This document shows, piece after piece, positions 8,807 to 16,098 of a stretch of 44,831 nt of DNA. Under the pieces are notes generated by a model. It was not told the DNA's origin and searched no databases. It worked only from the letters and a program-made list of their open reading frames with translations. The first letter of the stretch is position 1. Every line of letters begins with the position of its first letter. The position numbers and the translations under genes were made by a program. The stretch is from Rubrobacteraceae bacterium (GTDB lineage: Bacteria; Actinomycetota; Rubrobacteria; Rubrobacterales; Rubrobacteraceae): the NCBI GenBank assembly GCA_030448125.1, contig JAUJNO010000008.1, forward strand, positions 1 through 44,831, written 5' to 3'.

Positions 8807-8897
8807 TGAAGGGGGATGGACAGCCCCTGGGACCGGTAAGGCCTTCGGAACCTTACTGTGCATCCCCCTTCATGGGCTAGGCGCCGCGGCGGCGCCA
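8807..8897. other. Structured intergenic element with nested hairpins
   Basis: A 12-base inverted repeat, TGAAGGGGGATG (8807-8818) and CATCCCCCTTCA (8861-8872), encloses a smaller stem GTAAGG/CCTTAC capped by a C-UUCG-G tetraloop. Immediately after it is a second hairpin GGCGCCG-CGG-CGGCGCC (8881-8897). No T-tract follows the large stem. The element lies between the 3' ends of two convergent genes. It may be a double-sided terminator or a small structured RNA. It lacks the conserved tetraloop region of SRP RNA. Confidence 0.45.
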
Positions 8898-8914
8898 CAG
8901 CGCAGCGGCGGTTT

Positions 8915-9115
8915 TTAGACCATGCCGCGCAGCTCGGCAACCATGTCCAGACCCTGCTGCTTGCACAGGTCCTTGGGACGCATGATCGCCTGCTCGTCGA
9001 GCAGGTTGCGGGTGCGAGCCTCCTTCTCGAGGTGACGCTCGATCACGTCGATGGCCCGATCCACGTCCTCGCGGGTAACTTCCTTGACCCTCTCGTGGGT
9101 GATGGTTATCGTCAT
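8915..9115 (-). CDS. Small hypothetical protein, 66 residues
   Basis: The product begins MTITITHERVKEVTREDVD and is predicted mostly helical and charged, with no membrane segment or metal motif. I do not recognise a family. The start at 9115 is fixed by a strong AGGAGGTG ribosome-binding site 9 nt upstream; the same frame extends further upstream, but without family support. A possible promoter (TTGGGC, 16 nt, TACAAG) lies about 40 nt further upstream. It faces the proline-rich membrane protein gene across the structured element at 8807-8897. Confidence 0.65.
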   Translation of the reverse strand: MTITITHERVKEVTREDVDRAIDVIERHLEKEARTRNLLDEQAIMRPKDLCKQQGLDMVAELRGMV

Positions 9116-9281
9116 ATTTGTCTGCACCTCCTCTCCTCGGCGGTTTGGCGAAGCTTGTAACGTTTGATCCGCCGTGCCCAACTTCAGAGTAATGGCGCGC
9201 CACGCCCTTGTCAAGAATATTTTTGGCGAATATTTCGGTCTCTCCCCTGCCTCTCCGTTAGGCCCTCCGGCCAATGACCCT

Positions 9282-9983
9282 CTATCGCCGGGCTACGAAG
9301 GCTTCCCCTTCGAGGCGGGGGATGACCGGCACGGTGTTCTCGGCGGGACAGAAGTCGAGGTGTCCCGCCCGTACCCGAGGCGCGCGAGACGCCTGGCGGC
9401 GCTGTTCCGGCGCAGAGTTTTCCTGGGGCGTGCGAGGTACAGACCCACGACCCGCTCCGCCCGCTCGTCGAGCCCGGCGCCTCTCTCTCGCAGGCGGTGC
9501 AGGATGGCGCCCGCGGCGGACTCGTCCTCGGACGCCCGGCGACCCTCCCAGCCGCAACCGACCACCGCGACCCGCTCTCCCCACGCGCCGGTCGCCAGCT
9601 CGTCTGCGACGGCGTGGGCGTTTACGAAGGCGCCGGCAAAGATCGCGGATGCGCCGCGGGCGGCCTCAATTACCCTGGTGCCGTTGGTGGTACTCAGGAC
9701 GGCCCTCGCGCCGGGGACCAACTCCACCGCCTCGACCTCCGCCGGCGAGTTCCCGAAGTCGAAGCCCCGTACCCTGGCACTGCCGCGCTCCCCGATGCGG
9801 TGGTCTGCCCCGGCGTAGGTCGCCGCCTCGACGATGGAGGCTACGGGTATCACCCGGGCGCCCTTTCTTACGAGGACCGCGATCGTAGTGCTTGCCCGGA
9901 GGCGCGTCCACGACCACGACCGCCGCCCCTTCGCGCGCCGCCTCCCGGCCCCCCCGCTCCCCGGCGGCGTAAACGGCGATCAC
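9282..9983 (-). pseudogene. comB: 2-phosphosulfolactate phosphatase (ComB family), broken by two frameshifts
   Basis: Three frames read in succession give a ComB-family protein of about 233 residues. The first, from the GTG at 9983, gives MIAVYAAGERGG and VVVVDA. The second gives RASTTIAVLV, VIPVASIVEAA, LSTTNGTRVI and AARRLARLGYGRD. The third gives LDFCPAENTVPVIPRLEG and the stop. The first change, near 9898-9905, looks like one extra base in GCGCCTCC; the second is near 9350-9370. ComB removes phosphate from 2-phosphosulfolactate in coenzyme M synthesis, but the family is widespread in bacteria where its role is unclear. A TATAAT box is at 10012-10017. Either the gene is dead or the assembly has two errors. 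Confidence 0.8.
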
Positions 9984-10098
9984 GCTATCGTTTGCTCCTT
10001 GCCGCCAAAGAATTATATGTGTCGCCCCGCCGGACGGTCGCCGGCCCGAACGCAGCGACCACCCGGCGCCGTCTGGGAGAATTCACAGGGCGGCAAGA

Positions 10099-10104
10099 TA
10101 GAAT
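10099..10104 (+). promoter_or_regulatory. Possible -10 box of the aldo/keto reductase-hemQ unit
   Basis: TAGAAT lies 62 nt before the ATG at 10167, in the divergent region between comB and the reductase. The leader would be about 56 nt. The -35 is not clear. Confidence 0.3.
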
Positions 10105-10166
10105 GTAGTAACTATAGGGTATTGGGCGAGAGATTCGCAGCTGGCGATCCGAACGAGAGGAAGAAG

Positions 10167-11165
10167 ATGAGATATCGGAGACTCGGCGACACGGACATAA
10201 GTATCTCCGAGGTTGGCTTCGGCGTCTGGACGGTCTCGACCGGCTGGTGGGGCGAGGTCGACGACGAGCGGGCCGTGCGGCTCCTGAGAACGGCGCACGA
10301 GAGGGGCATCAACTACTTCGACACCGCTGACACCTACGGCGCAGGTCTTGGCGAGACGCTCCTCGCCGACGCCGGCTTCACCTCGGGGCACATGCGCGAC
10401 GAGATCGTCATCTCGACCAAGATCGGCTACGACTTCTACAACCACACGGCACGCCGCGGCCAGCAGGAACGTCCCCAGGACTGGTCGGAAGGCTTCATCC
10501 GGTTCGCCCTCGAACAGAGCTTGAAGAGGCTCGATACGGACTACATAGACTTCCTGCAGCTCCACAACACGAAGATGGACGCCATCGAGAACGACGCCCT
10601 CTTCTCGCTCATGGAGGAGTTCAAGGCCGAGGGCAGGATCCGGGCCTACGGCGTCGCCCTGGGGCCGAAGATCGGCTGGCTCGAAGAAGGAGTCAAGGCG
10701 ATGCGCGAGCGGAACGTCTCGGGCGTGCAGATGATCCACAACGCCCTCGAACAGGACCCGGGCCGCGGCCTGATTCGTGCCGCCCGCGAGACCGGTACGA
10801 GCCTCGTCGTCCGCGTCCCCCACTCCTCAGGCATGCTCGAAGGCAAGTACGACGAAAACACCACCTTCGCCAATAACGACCACCGCCGCCACCGCCCGAA
10901 GGAGTGGCTCCTCGACGGCCTCAAAAAGGTCGAGCAACTGAGTTTCCTGACGGAGTCCGGGGAGCGCACTATAGGGCAGGCGGCCCTGAAGTTCGTCCTC
11001 GCCTCGCCCGAGGTCGCCTCGACCCTGCCGAATATCTACGACGAAGCTCAACTCGAAGAGTTCGCCTCCGCCCCCGAGACGCCGGACCTTACCGGGGAGG
11101 AGCTCTCCCGCATCGAGGCGCTCTACGAGAACAACTTCGGCCTCGAACCCGCCGCGAGGAGGTAA
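10167..11165 (+). CDS. Aldo/keto reductase
   Basis: This is a cytoplasmic NADPH-dependent carbonyl reductase of 332 residues with a TIM-barrel fold. The full catalytic tetrad is visible: Asp52 and Tyr57 in NYFDTADTYG, Lys85 in ISTKIGYD, and His133 in LQLHNTKM. An open frame extends far upstream, but MRYRRLGDTD at 10167 is the family start, with AGAGGA upstream. The stop is 3 nt before the hemQ start, so the two genes very likely form an operon. The substrate is unknown. The link with hemQ suggests a role near heme synthesis or oxidative stress, but this is only inferred from position. Confidence 0.93.
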   Translation: MRYRRLGDTDISISEVGFGVWTVSTGWWGEVDDERAVRLLRTAHERGINYFDTADTYGAGLGETLLADAGFTSGHMRDEIVISTKIGYDFYNHTARRGQQERPQDWSEGFIRFALEQSLKRLDTDYIDFLQLHNTKMDAIENDALFSLMEEFKAEGRIRAYGVALGPKIGWLEEGVKAMRERNVSGVQMIHNALEQDPGRGLIRAARETGTSLVVRVPHSSGMLEGKYDENTTFANNDHRRHRPKEWLLDGLKKVEQLSFLTESGERTIGQAALKFVLASPEVASTLPNIYDEAQLEEFASAPETPDLTGEELSRIEALYENNFGLEPAARR

Positions 11166-11168
11166 AGG

Positions 11169-11891
11169 ATGGCCGAGACGCAGACGCGGGGGCAGCAGGT
11201 ACAGGAGGAGAAGCTCCCGGCCCAGTACATAAACTATCTTTTCTTCAAGCTAGACCCCGAGTGGCGACGCCTCCCCGACGAGGAGCGCGAGAAGGGCAAG
11301 GAGGAGTTCCTCAGGACCGTGGAGGAGCACTCGGGCGAGATGCTGCTGCGGTCGTTCTCCCTTATGGGCCTCCGCTCGGACGCCGACTTGATGCTGTGGC
11401 GCATAGGCTATGACCTCGACGCCTTCGAAGAGATGACCGCGGCCCTCCTCATGACCGGGCTCGGCAAGTACCTAAGCACTACCTACGCCTACTTCGGTCT
11501 CAGCAGGCGTTCGATCTACGTCGGCGAGCACACCCCGGGTTGGGAGAACCGCCGGTACATCATCCCCGGCGAGGGCGACTACCTCTTCGTCTACCCGTTC
11601 GTCAAGACGCGTGCGTGGTACCGCCTCCCCCTCGAGGAACGCCAGCGGATGATGAACGAACACATGCAAATAGGGCGCAAGCACTACCCGGTAAAGAACA
11701 ACACCGCCTACTGCTTCGGCATCGACGACTACGAGTTCATCCTCTCCTTCGAGGCAGAGACCCCCGAGAAGTTCCAGGACCTCATGATGGAACTCAGGGA
11801 GAGCGAGGCGAGCGCCTACACCGAACTCGACACCCCCATCTTCACCTGCCGCCGCCGCCCTTTGGAAAAAATTCTAGAAAATCTAGGATAG
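11169..11891 (+). CDS. hemQ: Coproheme decarboxylase HemQ (chlorite dismutase-like)
   Basis: HemQ carries out the last step of the coproporphyrin-dependent heme pathway of Gram-positive bacteria, decarboxylating coproheme to heme b with peroxide. The 240-residue product has the family signatures YPFVKTRAWY (with the likely catalytic Tyr142) and RQRMMNEHMQIG (with the likely proximal ligand His165), then AYCFGIDDYEFILSFE. There is no signal peptide and none is expected. The ATG at 11169 has an excellent AGGAGG upstream and follows the aldo/keto reductase by 3 nt. True chlorite dismutase is less likely, given the YPFVK motif and the genomic setting. Confidence 0.93.
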   Translation: MAETQTRGQQVQEEKLPAQYINYLFFKLDPEWRRLPDEEREKGKEEFLRTVEEHSGEMLLRSFSLMGLRSDADLMLWRIGYDLDAFEEMTAALLMTGLGKYLSTTYAYFGLSRRSIYVGEHTPGWENRRYIIPGEGDYLFVYPFVKTRAWYRLPLEERQRMMNEHMQIGRKHYPVKNNTAYCFGIDDYEFILSFEAETPEKFQDLMMELRESEASAYTELDTPIFTCRRRPLEKILENLG

Positions 11892-11930
11892 ATACGGCGA
11901 ATCGGGTAGCGCGGGAGCCTCGTACGAGAG

Positions 11931-11986
11931 TATAATTCCTCTCACGCACCAACCATAGCCGGAGGGCTTTTTCGGGCCTTCCGGCT
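11931..11986 (+). promoter_or_regulatory. TATAAT box followed by a hairpin upstream of cysM
   Basis: A perfect TATAAT (11931-11936) is followed 20 nt later by a hairpin with an 11-bp stem (AGCCGGAGGGC 11957-11967, GCCTTCCGGCT 11976-11986, one G-U pair). The T-run lies in the loop and not after the stem, so it is not a standard terminator. It may be the hemQ 3' end, a short RNA, or an upstream promoter and leader of the cys operon. Confidence 0.35.
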
Positions 11987-12047
11987 AATGCGTTAGGCGA
12001 GCATTCTTTGCCTTCCCCCTCTTCCTGGACGCCGGTCTTCTATCTTG

Positions 12048-12053
12048 TATAAT
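12048..12053 (+). promoter_or_regulatory. -10 box of the cysM operon, leaderless type
   Basis: TATAAT is followed by 9 nt (AATTCCGAC) and the ATG of cysM, with no Shine-Dalgarno in between. Transcription would begin within about 3 nt of the start codon. Confidence 0.6.
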
Positions 12054-12062
12054 AATTCCGAC

Positions 12063-12986
12063 ATGATTACTAGGATTAACACTAACGCTGCTTCGCGGCC
12101 CACGGATCTCGTCGGGAACACGCCGCTTCTGGAGCTGCCGAGCATCTCGCGCGAGGTACCCGGGGTAAGAATTTTGGGCAAGGCCGAGTGGTACAACCCG
12201 GGCGGCTCGGTCAAGGACAGGCCCGCCCTGTGGATGATCCGGGACGGCGAGAAGAGCGGCGAGCTCGGCAACGGGAAGGTGATCCTCGACGCCACGAGCG
12301 GCAATACCGGGATCGCATACGCCTGGATCGGGGCCTCTTTGGGCTACAAGGTCAAGCTGTGCATGCCCAAGAACGCGAGCGAGGAGCGCAAGAAGATACT
12401 GCGCGCCTACGGCGTCGAGGTCGTGCTGACCGACCCGGGCGAGGGCTCCGACGGGGCCATCCGGGAGGCCAGGCGCCTGTATGGCGAGGACCCGGAGAGG
12501 TACTTCTACCCCGACCAGTACAAGAACCCGGCCAACCCGCGGTCGCACTATGAGTCGACTGCGCCGGAGATCTGGGAAGGGACCGACGGCGAGGTTACGC
12601 ACTTCGTCGCGGGGCTGGGCACGAGCGGCACCTTCGTCGGGACCGCGACGCGCCTCAAGGAGTACAACCCGGAGATAAAGGTCGTCTCCTTCGAACCCGA
12701 CTCGCCCTTTCACGGGCTCGAGGGCATGAAGCACATGGCCAGCGCTATAGTGCCGGAGATCTACGACCCAACCATCGCCGACCAGAACCTCGGCACCCCG
12801 ACCGAGGACGCCTACGACATGGTCAAGCGCCTCGCGCGCGAGGAGGGCATCCTGGTCGGCATCTCCGCCGGTGCGGCGGTGGCGACGTCGCTGCGCGTGG
12901 CGCGGGAGCTGGAGTCGGGTGTGGTCGTCACCGTCCTGTGCGACAGCGCGGATAAGTACCTCTCCGAGAGCTTCTGGGAGGAATAG
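12063..12986 (+). CDS. cysM: PLP-dependent cysteine synthase, CysM type (CysO-thiocarboxylate dependent)
   Basis: CysM of the mycobacterial type makes cysteine from O-phosphoserine, using the thiocarboxylate on CysO as sulfur donor. The 307-residue product has Lys51 in NPGGSVKDRPA as the PLP anchor, the substrate loop TSGNTGIA and the phosphate-binding GLGTSGTFVG. The Lys position equals that of Mycobacterium tuberculosis CysM as I recall it. Use of phosphoserine rather than acetylserine is inferred from the operon, which contains the sulfur carrier, its JAMM hydrolase and its activating enzyme. The ATG at 12063 is chosen because the frame upstream overlaps the TATAAT box. Confidence 0.9.
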   Translation: MITRINTNAASRPTDLVGNTPLLELPSISREVPGVRILGKAEWYNPGGSVKDRPALWMIRDGEKSGELGNGKVILDATSGNTGIAYAWIGASLGYKVKLCMPKNASEERKKILRAYGVEVVLTDPGEGSDGAIREARRLYGEDPERYFYPDQYKNPANPRSHYESTAPEIWEGTDGEVTHFVAGLGTSGTFVGTATRLKEYNPEIKVVSFEPDSPFHGLEGMKHMASAIVPEIYDPTIADQNLGTPTEDAYDMVKRLAREEGILVGISAGAAVATSLRVARELESGVVVTVLCDSADKYLSESFWEE

Positions 12987-12988
12987 CC

Positions 12989-13408
12989 TTGCCGCTCAAG
13001 ATAGGCGCGGGGGACGTGGGGCACATCCACGACCACGCGAAGGAGACCTACCCCGAGGAGTGCGCCGGGGCCCTGGTGGGAATGGACACCGGGGAGATGA
13101 AGGTCGTGGTCGACGTCTGGCGCGCCGAGAACACCCACGAGGACGAGCGCTCGCGGCGCTTCCTCATAGAGCCTTTAAAGATCAAGGAGTTCGAGGAGAG
13201 GGCCCAGGAGAGGGACATGGACGTGCTCGGGTTCTACCACTCGCACCCGGACCATCCGGCCGAGCCCTCCGAGTACGATCGGGAGCACGCCTGGCCCTAC
13301 TACTCGTACGTCATCGCTTCGGTCGGCGCGGACAACGTCGAGGACATGCGCTCGTGGGTCTTGAAGGACGACCGGTCGGGCTACGACGAAGAGCCCATCG
13401 TAGGGTAG
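12989..13408 (+). CDS. mec: JAMM/MPN+ zinc metalloprotease, Mec-like (releases cysteine from CysO)
   Basis: This 139-residue JAB/MPN domain protein has the complete JAMM zinc site: a Glu at 23 or 24 in TYPEECAGALVG, then His84-x-His86-x7-Ser94-x2-Asp97 in the segment GFYHSHPDHPAEPSEYD. In M. tuberculosis the homologue Mec hydrolyses the CysO-cysteine adduct to free cysteine. The start is a TTG at 12989, 2 nt after the cysM stop, with GGGAGGA inside the cysM end as ribosome-binding site. The gene is translated next to its substrate gene cysO. Because the CysO here carries residues after its di-glycine, this protease may also trim that tail. Confidence 0.9.
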   Translation: MPLKIGAGDVGHIHDHAKETYPEECAGALVGMDTGEMKVVVDVWRAENTHEDERSRRFLIEPLKIKEFEERAQERDMDVLGFYHSHPDHPAEPSEYDREHAWPYYSYVIASVGADNVEDMRSWVLKDDRSGYDEEPIVG

Positions 13409-13429
13409 CGACGAAAAGGAGAATGTGAG

Positions 13430-13711
13430 ATGCCGAAGGTCAAGATCCCCACGCCTCTAAGGCAGTACACGAGCGGCAACTCGGAGGTCGAGGTGGGCGG
13501 CGGCACCGCGGGCGACGCTCTGGGGAACCTCGTCGAGGAGCACCCGGATCTCAAGCAGCACCTGTACACCGGCGATGGCAAGCTGCGCTCGTTCGTCAAC
13601 GTGTACAAGGGCGACGAGGACATCCGCTACCTCGACGGCCAGGACACCGAGGTCTCCCAAGACGACGAGCTCTCGATCATCCCCTCCATCGCTGGAGGGC
13701 GATGTAAGTAG
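13430..13711 (+). CDS. cysO: Ubiquitin-like sulfur carrier CysO (MoaD/ThiS family) with three-residue tail
   Basis: This 93-residue beta-grasp protein resembles M. tuberculosis CysO (SFVNVYKGDEDIRYLDG, then ELSIIPSIAGG). The carrier works when its terminal glycine is adenylated and converted to a thiocarboxylate by MoeZ. In this sequence the Gly89-Gly90 pair is not C-terminal: it is followed by Arg-Cys-Lys and the stop. MoaD-like proteins normally end in GG, so this precursor would need trimming, most simply by the JAMM protease encoded next door. The ATG at 13430 has AAAGGAG 8 nt upstream. A one-base error near the end cannot be excluded, but the reading is clean. Confidence 0.9.
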   Translation: MPKVKIPTPLRQYTSGNSEVEVGGGTAGDALGNLVEEHPDLKQHLYTGDGKLRSFVNVYKGDEDIRYLDGQDTEVSQDDELSIIPSIAGGRCK

Positions 13712-13719
13712 TTTTAGAG

Positions 13720-13760
13720 CCACACCCATTTCGGGCGGGACCACGACCCGCCGCTTTCGA
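13720..13760 (+). other. Hairpin between cysO and moeZ
   Basis: The repeat GGCGGG and CCCGCC around ACCACGA can form a short GC-rich stem in the 76-nt gap between cysO and moeZ. There is no T-tract, so it is more likely an mRNA-stability or processing element than a terminator. Confidence 0.3.
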
Positions 13761-13787
13761 CACTTTCAGCAAGAGGAGTTTCAGACC

Positions 13788-14981
13788 ATGGAGATACGCA
13801 AGCCATTAGTACAATCGCCCAACGGGGCGGTCGATCTGTCCAACGAGGAGATCGCACGCTACAGCCGGCACCTGATCATGCCGGAGGTCGCCCTCGATGG
13901 GCAGAAGAAGCTGAAGCAGGCCCGGGTACTCACCATCGGGGCCGGGGGGTTGGGTGCGCCACTCGCCATGTACCTCGCGGCGGCGGGGGTCGGAACCCTG
14001 GGCATCGTGGACTTCGACGTCGTCGACGAGTCCAACTTGCAGCGCCAGATCATCCACGGTACCTCCGACGTCGGGCGTCCGAAGATGGAGAGCGCCCGCG
14101 ACCGCATAAAGGACATAAACCCGAACGTCAACGTCGAGGGCTTCGAGGAGCCGCTCAGCAGCGAGAACGCGCTCGACATCTTCAAGGACTTCGACATCAT
14201 CGTCGACGGGACGGACAACTTCCCGACCCGCTACCTGGTCAACGACGCGTGCGTGCTGCTCGGCAAGCCGAACGTGTACGGTTCGATCTTCCGCTTCGAG
14301 GGCCAGGCGAGCGTGTTCTACGCCGAGGAGGGCCCGTGCTACCGCTGCCTCTACCCCGAGCCGCCGCCGCCGGGGCTCGTGCCGAGTTGCGCCGAGGGCG
14401 GGGTCCTGGGTATCTTGCCAGCCGCTATAGGTACCATTCAGGCGACCGAGACCGTCAAGCTCATACTCGGGATCGGGGAACCCCTCATCGGGCGGCTTCT
14501 GCTCTACGACGCACTCGGGATGAGCTTCCGCGAGATGAAGCTGCGCAAGGACCCGAACTGCCCCGTCTGCAGCGAGAACCCGACCGTTACCGAGCTCATC
14601 GACTACCAGGAGTTCTGCGGGATACCCCAGGCCCAGGCCGCCGAGGCGGTCGCCGAACTGCCCGAGATCTCGGTCAGAGAGCTCAAGGAGAAGATCGACA
14701 CGGGCGAGGAGGTCGCCATCATCGACGTGCGCGAGCCGCACGAGTACGAGGTAGCGAACCTCGAGGCCCAGGGCGCGAAGCTCATCCCGCTAGGCGAGCT
14801 GCCGAATCGTCTCGCGGAGCTGAACCAGAACGACGAGGTCGCCGTCCACTGCAAGACCGGCGGCCGCAGCGCGAAGGCCGTCAAGCTCCTGCAGGACGCG
14901 GGCTTCGGGAACGTCTACAACGTCAAGGGCGGCATCACCGCCTGGAGCGAGGAGATAGACCCGAGCGTCCCCAGGTACTAA
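13788..14981 (+). CDS. moeZ: Adenylyltransferase/sulfurtransferase MoeZ (ThiF domain plus rhodanese)
   Basis: MoeZ activates the C-terminal glycine of CysO (and often MoaD) with ATP and then delivers sulfur to give the thiocarboxylate. The 397-residue protein has an E1-like ThiF/MoeB domain with GAGGLG at 51-56, VDGTDNF around Asp140, two zinc CxxC pairs (Cys184/187 and Cys258/261) and Cys201 in PSCAEGGV. A rhodanese domain follows from about 293, with the active Cys355 in VHCKTGGRSAK. The ATG at 13788 has AGAGGAG 9 nt upstream; the frame extends backward through cysO, but without meaning. A strong terminator follows, closing the cysM-mec-cysO-moeZ operon. Confidence 0.93.
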   Translation: MEIRKPLVQSPNGAVDLSNEEIARYSRHLIMPEVALDGQKKLKQARVLTIGAGGLGAPLAMYLAAAGVGTLGIVDFDVVDESNLQRQIIHGTSDVGRPKMESARDRIKDINPNVNVEGFEEPLSSENALDIFKDFDIIVDGTDNFPTRYLVNDACVLLGKPNVYGSIFRFEGQASVFYAEEGPCYRCLYPEPPPPGLVPSCAEGGVLGILPAAIGTIQATETVKLILGIGEPLIGRLLLYDALGMSFREMKLRKDPNCPVCSENPTVTELIDYQEFCGIPQAQAAEAVAELPEISVRELKEKIDTGEEVAIIDVREPHEYEVANLEAQGAKLIPLGELPNRLAELNQNDEVAVHCKTGGRSAKAVKLLQDAGFGNVYNVKGGITAWSEEIDPSVPRY

Positions 14982-14996
14982 GAGTAAGCAGTTCGG

Positions 14997-15032
14997 GGCG
15001 AGGGCCGGTCTTCGGCCCCCGCCTTTTTGTTT
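14997..15032 (+). terminator. Rho-independent terminator of the cysM-moeZ operon
   Basis: The stem GGCG-A-GGGCCG pairs with CGGCCC-C-CGCC with one A/C mismatch around a GTCTT loop, and is followed directly by TTTTTGTTT. It lies 15 nt after the moeZ stop. Confidence 0.9.
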
Positions 15033-15096
15033 GCGAGCGGCGGATGTTTGCGCGGACGGAGGAGCTAAGCGTGAGCCGTCGCGCGAAGCGGTACTA

Positions 15097-16028
15097 CTAC
15101 AGGTATTCGTCGAACCAGCCCAAAGTGTTGGACCAGGCTTCCTCGGCGGCCTCCGGGTCGAACCGCTCGCCCGTATCGTTGAAGAAGGCGTGGTTGGCGC
15201 CGTCGAAGACTATCATCTCGTAGGTCTTTTCGGCTTCGGCGAGAGCTTCTTCGAGGTCGGGTTGTTGGTCGGTGATGCGCGTGTCTTCTTCGCCGTAGAT
15301 GCCCAGTACGGCGGCCTGGATGTTCGGTACATCCTCTAGCGGCGGGTTGGGTCCGTAGAAAGAGACCGTAGCGCTCACCCTCGGTTCCCGGGTAGCCAGG
15401 CGCCAGGCCTGGCCGCCCCCCAGCACCACCCGACGCCGCCGATACTCCCCTCCTGGACGTAGGGCTGCTGCTCCAGCCACGTTATGCTCGACTGCATGTC
15501 GGAGATCACACCCTCCTGATCCAGCTCGGAGATGGCGGTCGTGGTCTCCGACTCGTCGGCGAATTGGGCGGTGCCACCGGTGCGGGAGAGCATATCCGCG
15601 GCGAGCCCCACATAGCCGACCTTGGCGAAACGCCGGGCCACGTCGCGGATGTGCTCGGTCAGGCCACGATTCTCGTGGATCAAGAGTATCGCGGCGAAGG
15701 GCCCCTCGCCACTGGGCTGGGCCAGATAACCCTGTATCGTGCCATCCTCGCCCGGGACCTCGACCTCGCTCACCTCGATATCGGGGTCGTCGGGCTCTAC
15801 CGTGACGCCGCTGGTGCCGCTCTCGGGCACGGGGGCCTCTTCTTGCTCCTCGTTCCCGGCCTCCGGGGTGCCGCAGCCGAGCGACGCGAGCAGGGTAGGG
15901 CTCACGACCGTTACCCCGAGGATACGGCCGACCGTCTTGATCATGTGCCGCCGGGACATGCGGCCTTCTTCGTACTCCTCGACCATCTCTTCGGCCAGGT
16001 ACCGCTTGAGCCTCTGAACGTCGTCCAA
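15097..16028 (-). pseudogene. Dienelactone hydrolase family Tat lipoprotein, frameshifted in a G6 run
   Basis: The N-terminal part starts at a TTG (16028) with AGGAGG 8 nt upstream. It has a twin-arginine motif SRRHMIK and a lipobox LASLGCG with Cys52, so the protein would be an exported lipoprotein. The hydrolase domain follows (ILLIHENRGL, GGVGWCWG with the cysteine nucleophile). At 15416-15421 (six C on the plus strand) the frame breaks. The other frame continues exactly where the family continues: GGGQAWRLA, VSFYGPNPP, GIYGEEDTRI with the acid, and FDGANHAFF with the His. One missing G in the run explains everything. It may be a sequencing error, slippage or a true mutation. Confidence 0.85.
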
Positions 16029-16098
16029 GACCGCGTCCTCCTCTCCCACCAGGGTTCGCCACAAAACCGGCGCTATCGTAGCATGCGAGACCAAACCC

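Noticed and set aside
8807..8872. Possible SRP (4.5S) RNA
   Set aside because: The fold is a long stem with an inner tetraloop, but the conserved GGAAG-type tetraloop and symmetric loop sequences are absent on both strands.
9834..10166. Upstream extension of the aldo/keto reductase frame
   Set aside because: It overlaps the comB gene on the other strand and is Arg/Pro-rich; the family starts at MRYRRLG.
13575..13787. Upstream extension of the moeZ frame
   Set aside because: It overlaps cysO in another frame and gives Thr/Arg-rich sequence; the ATG at 13788 has a proper ribosome-binding site and matches the family start.
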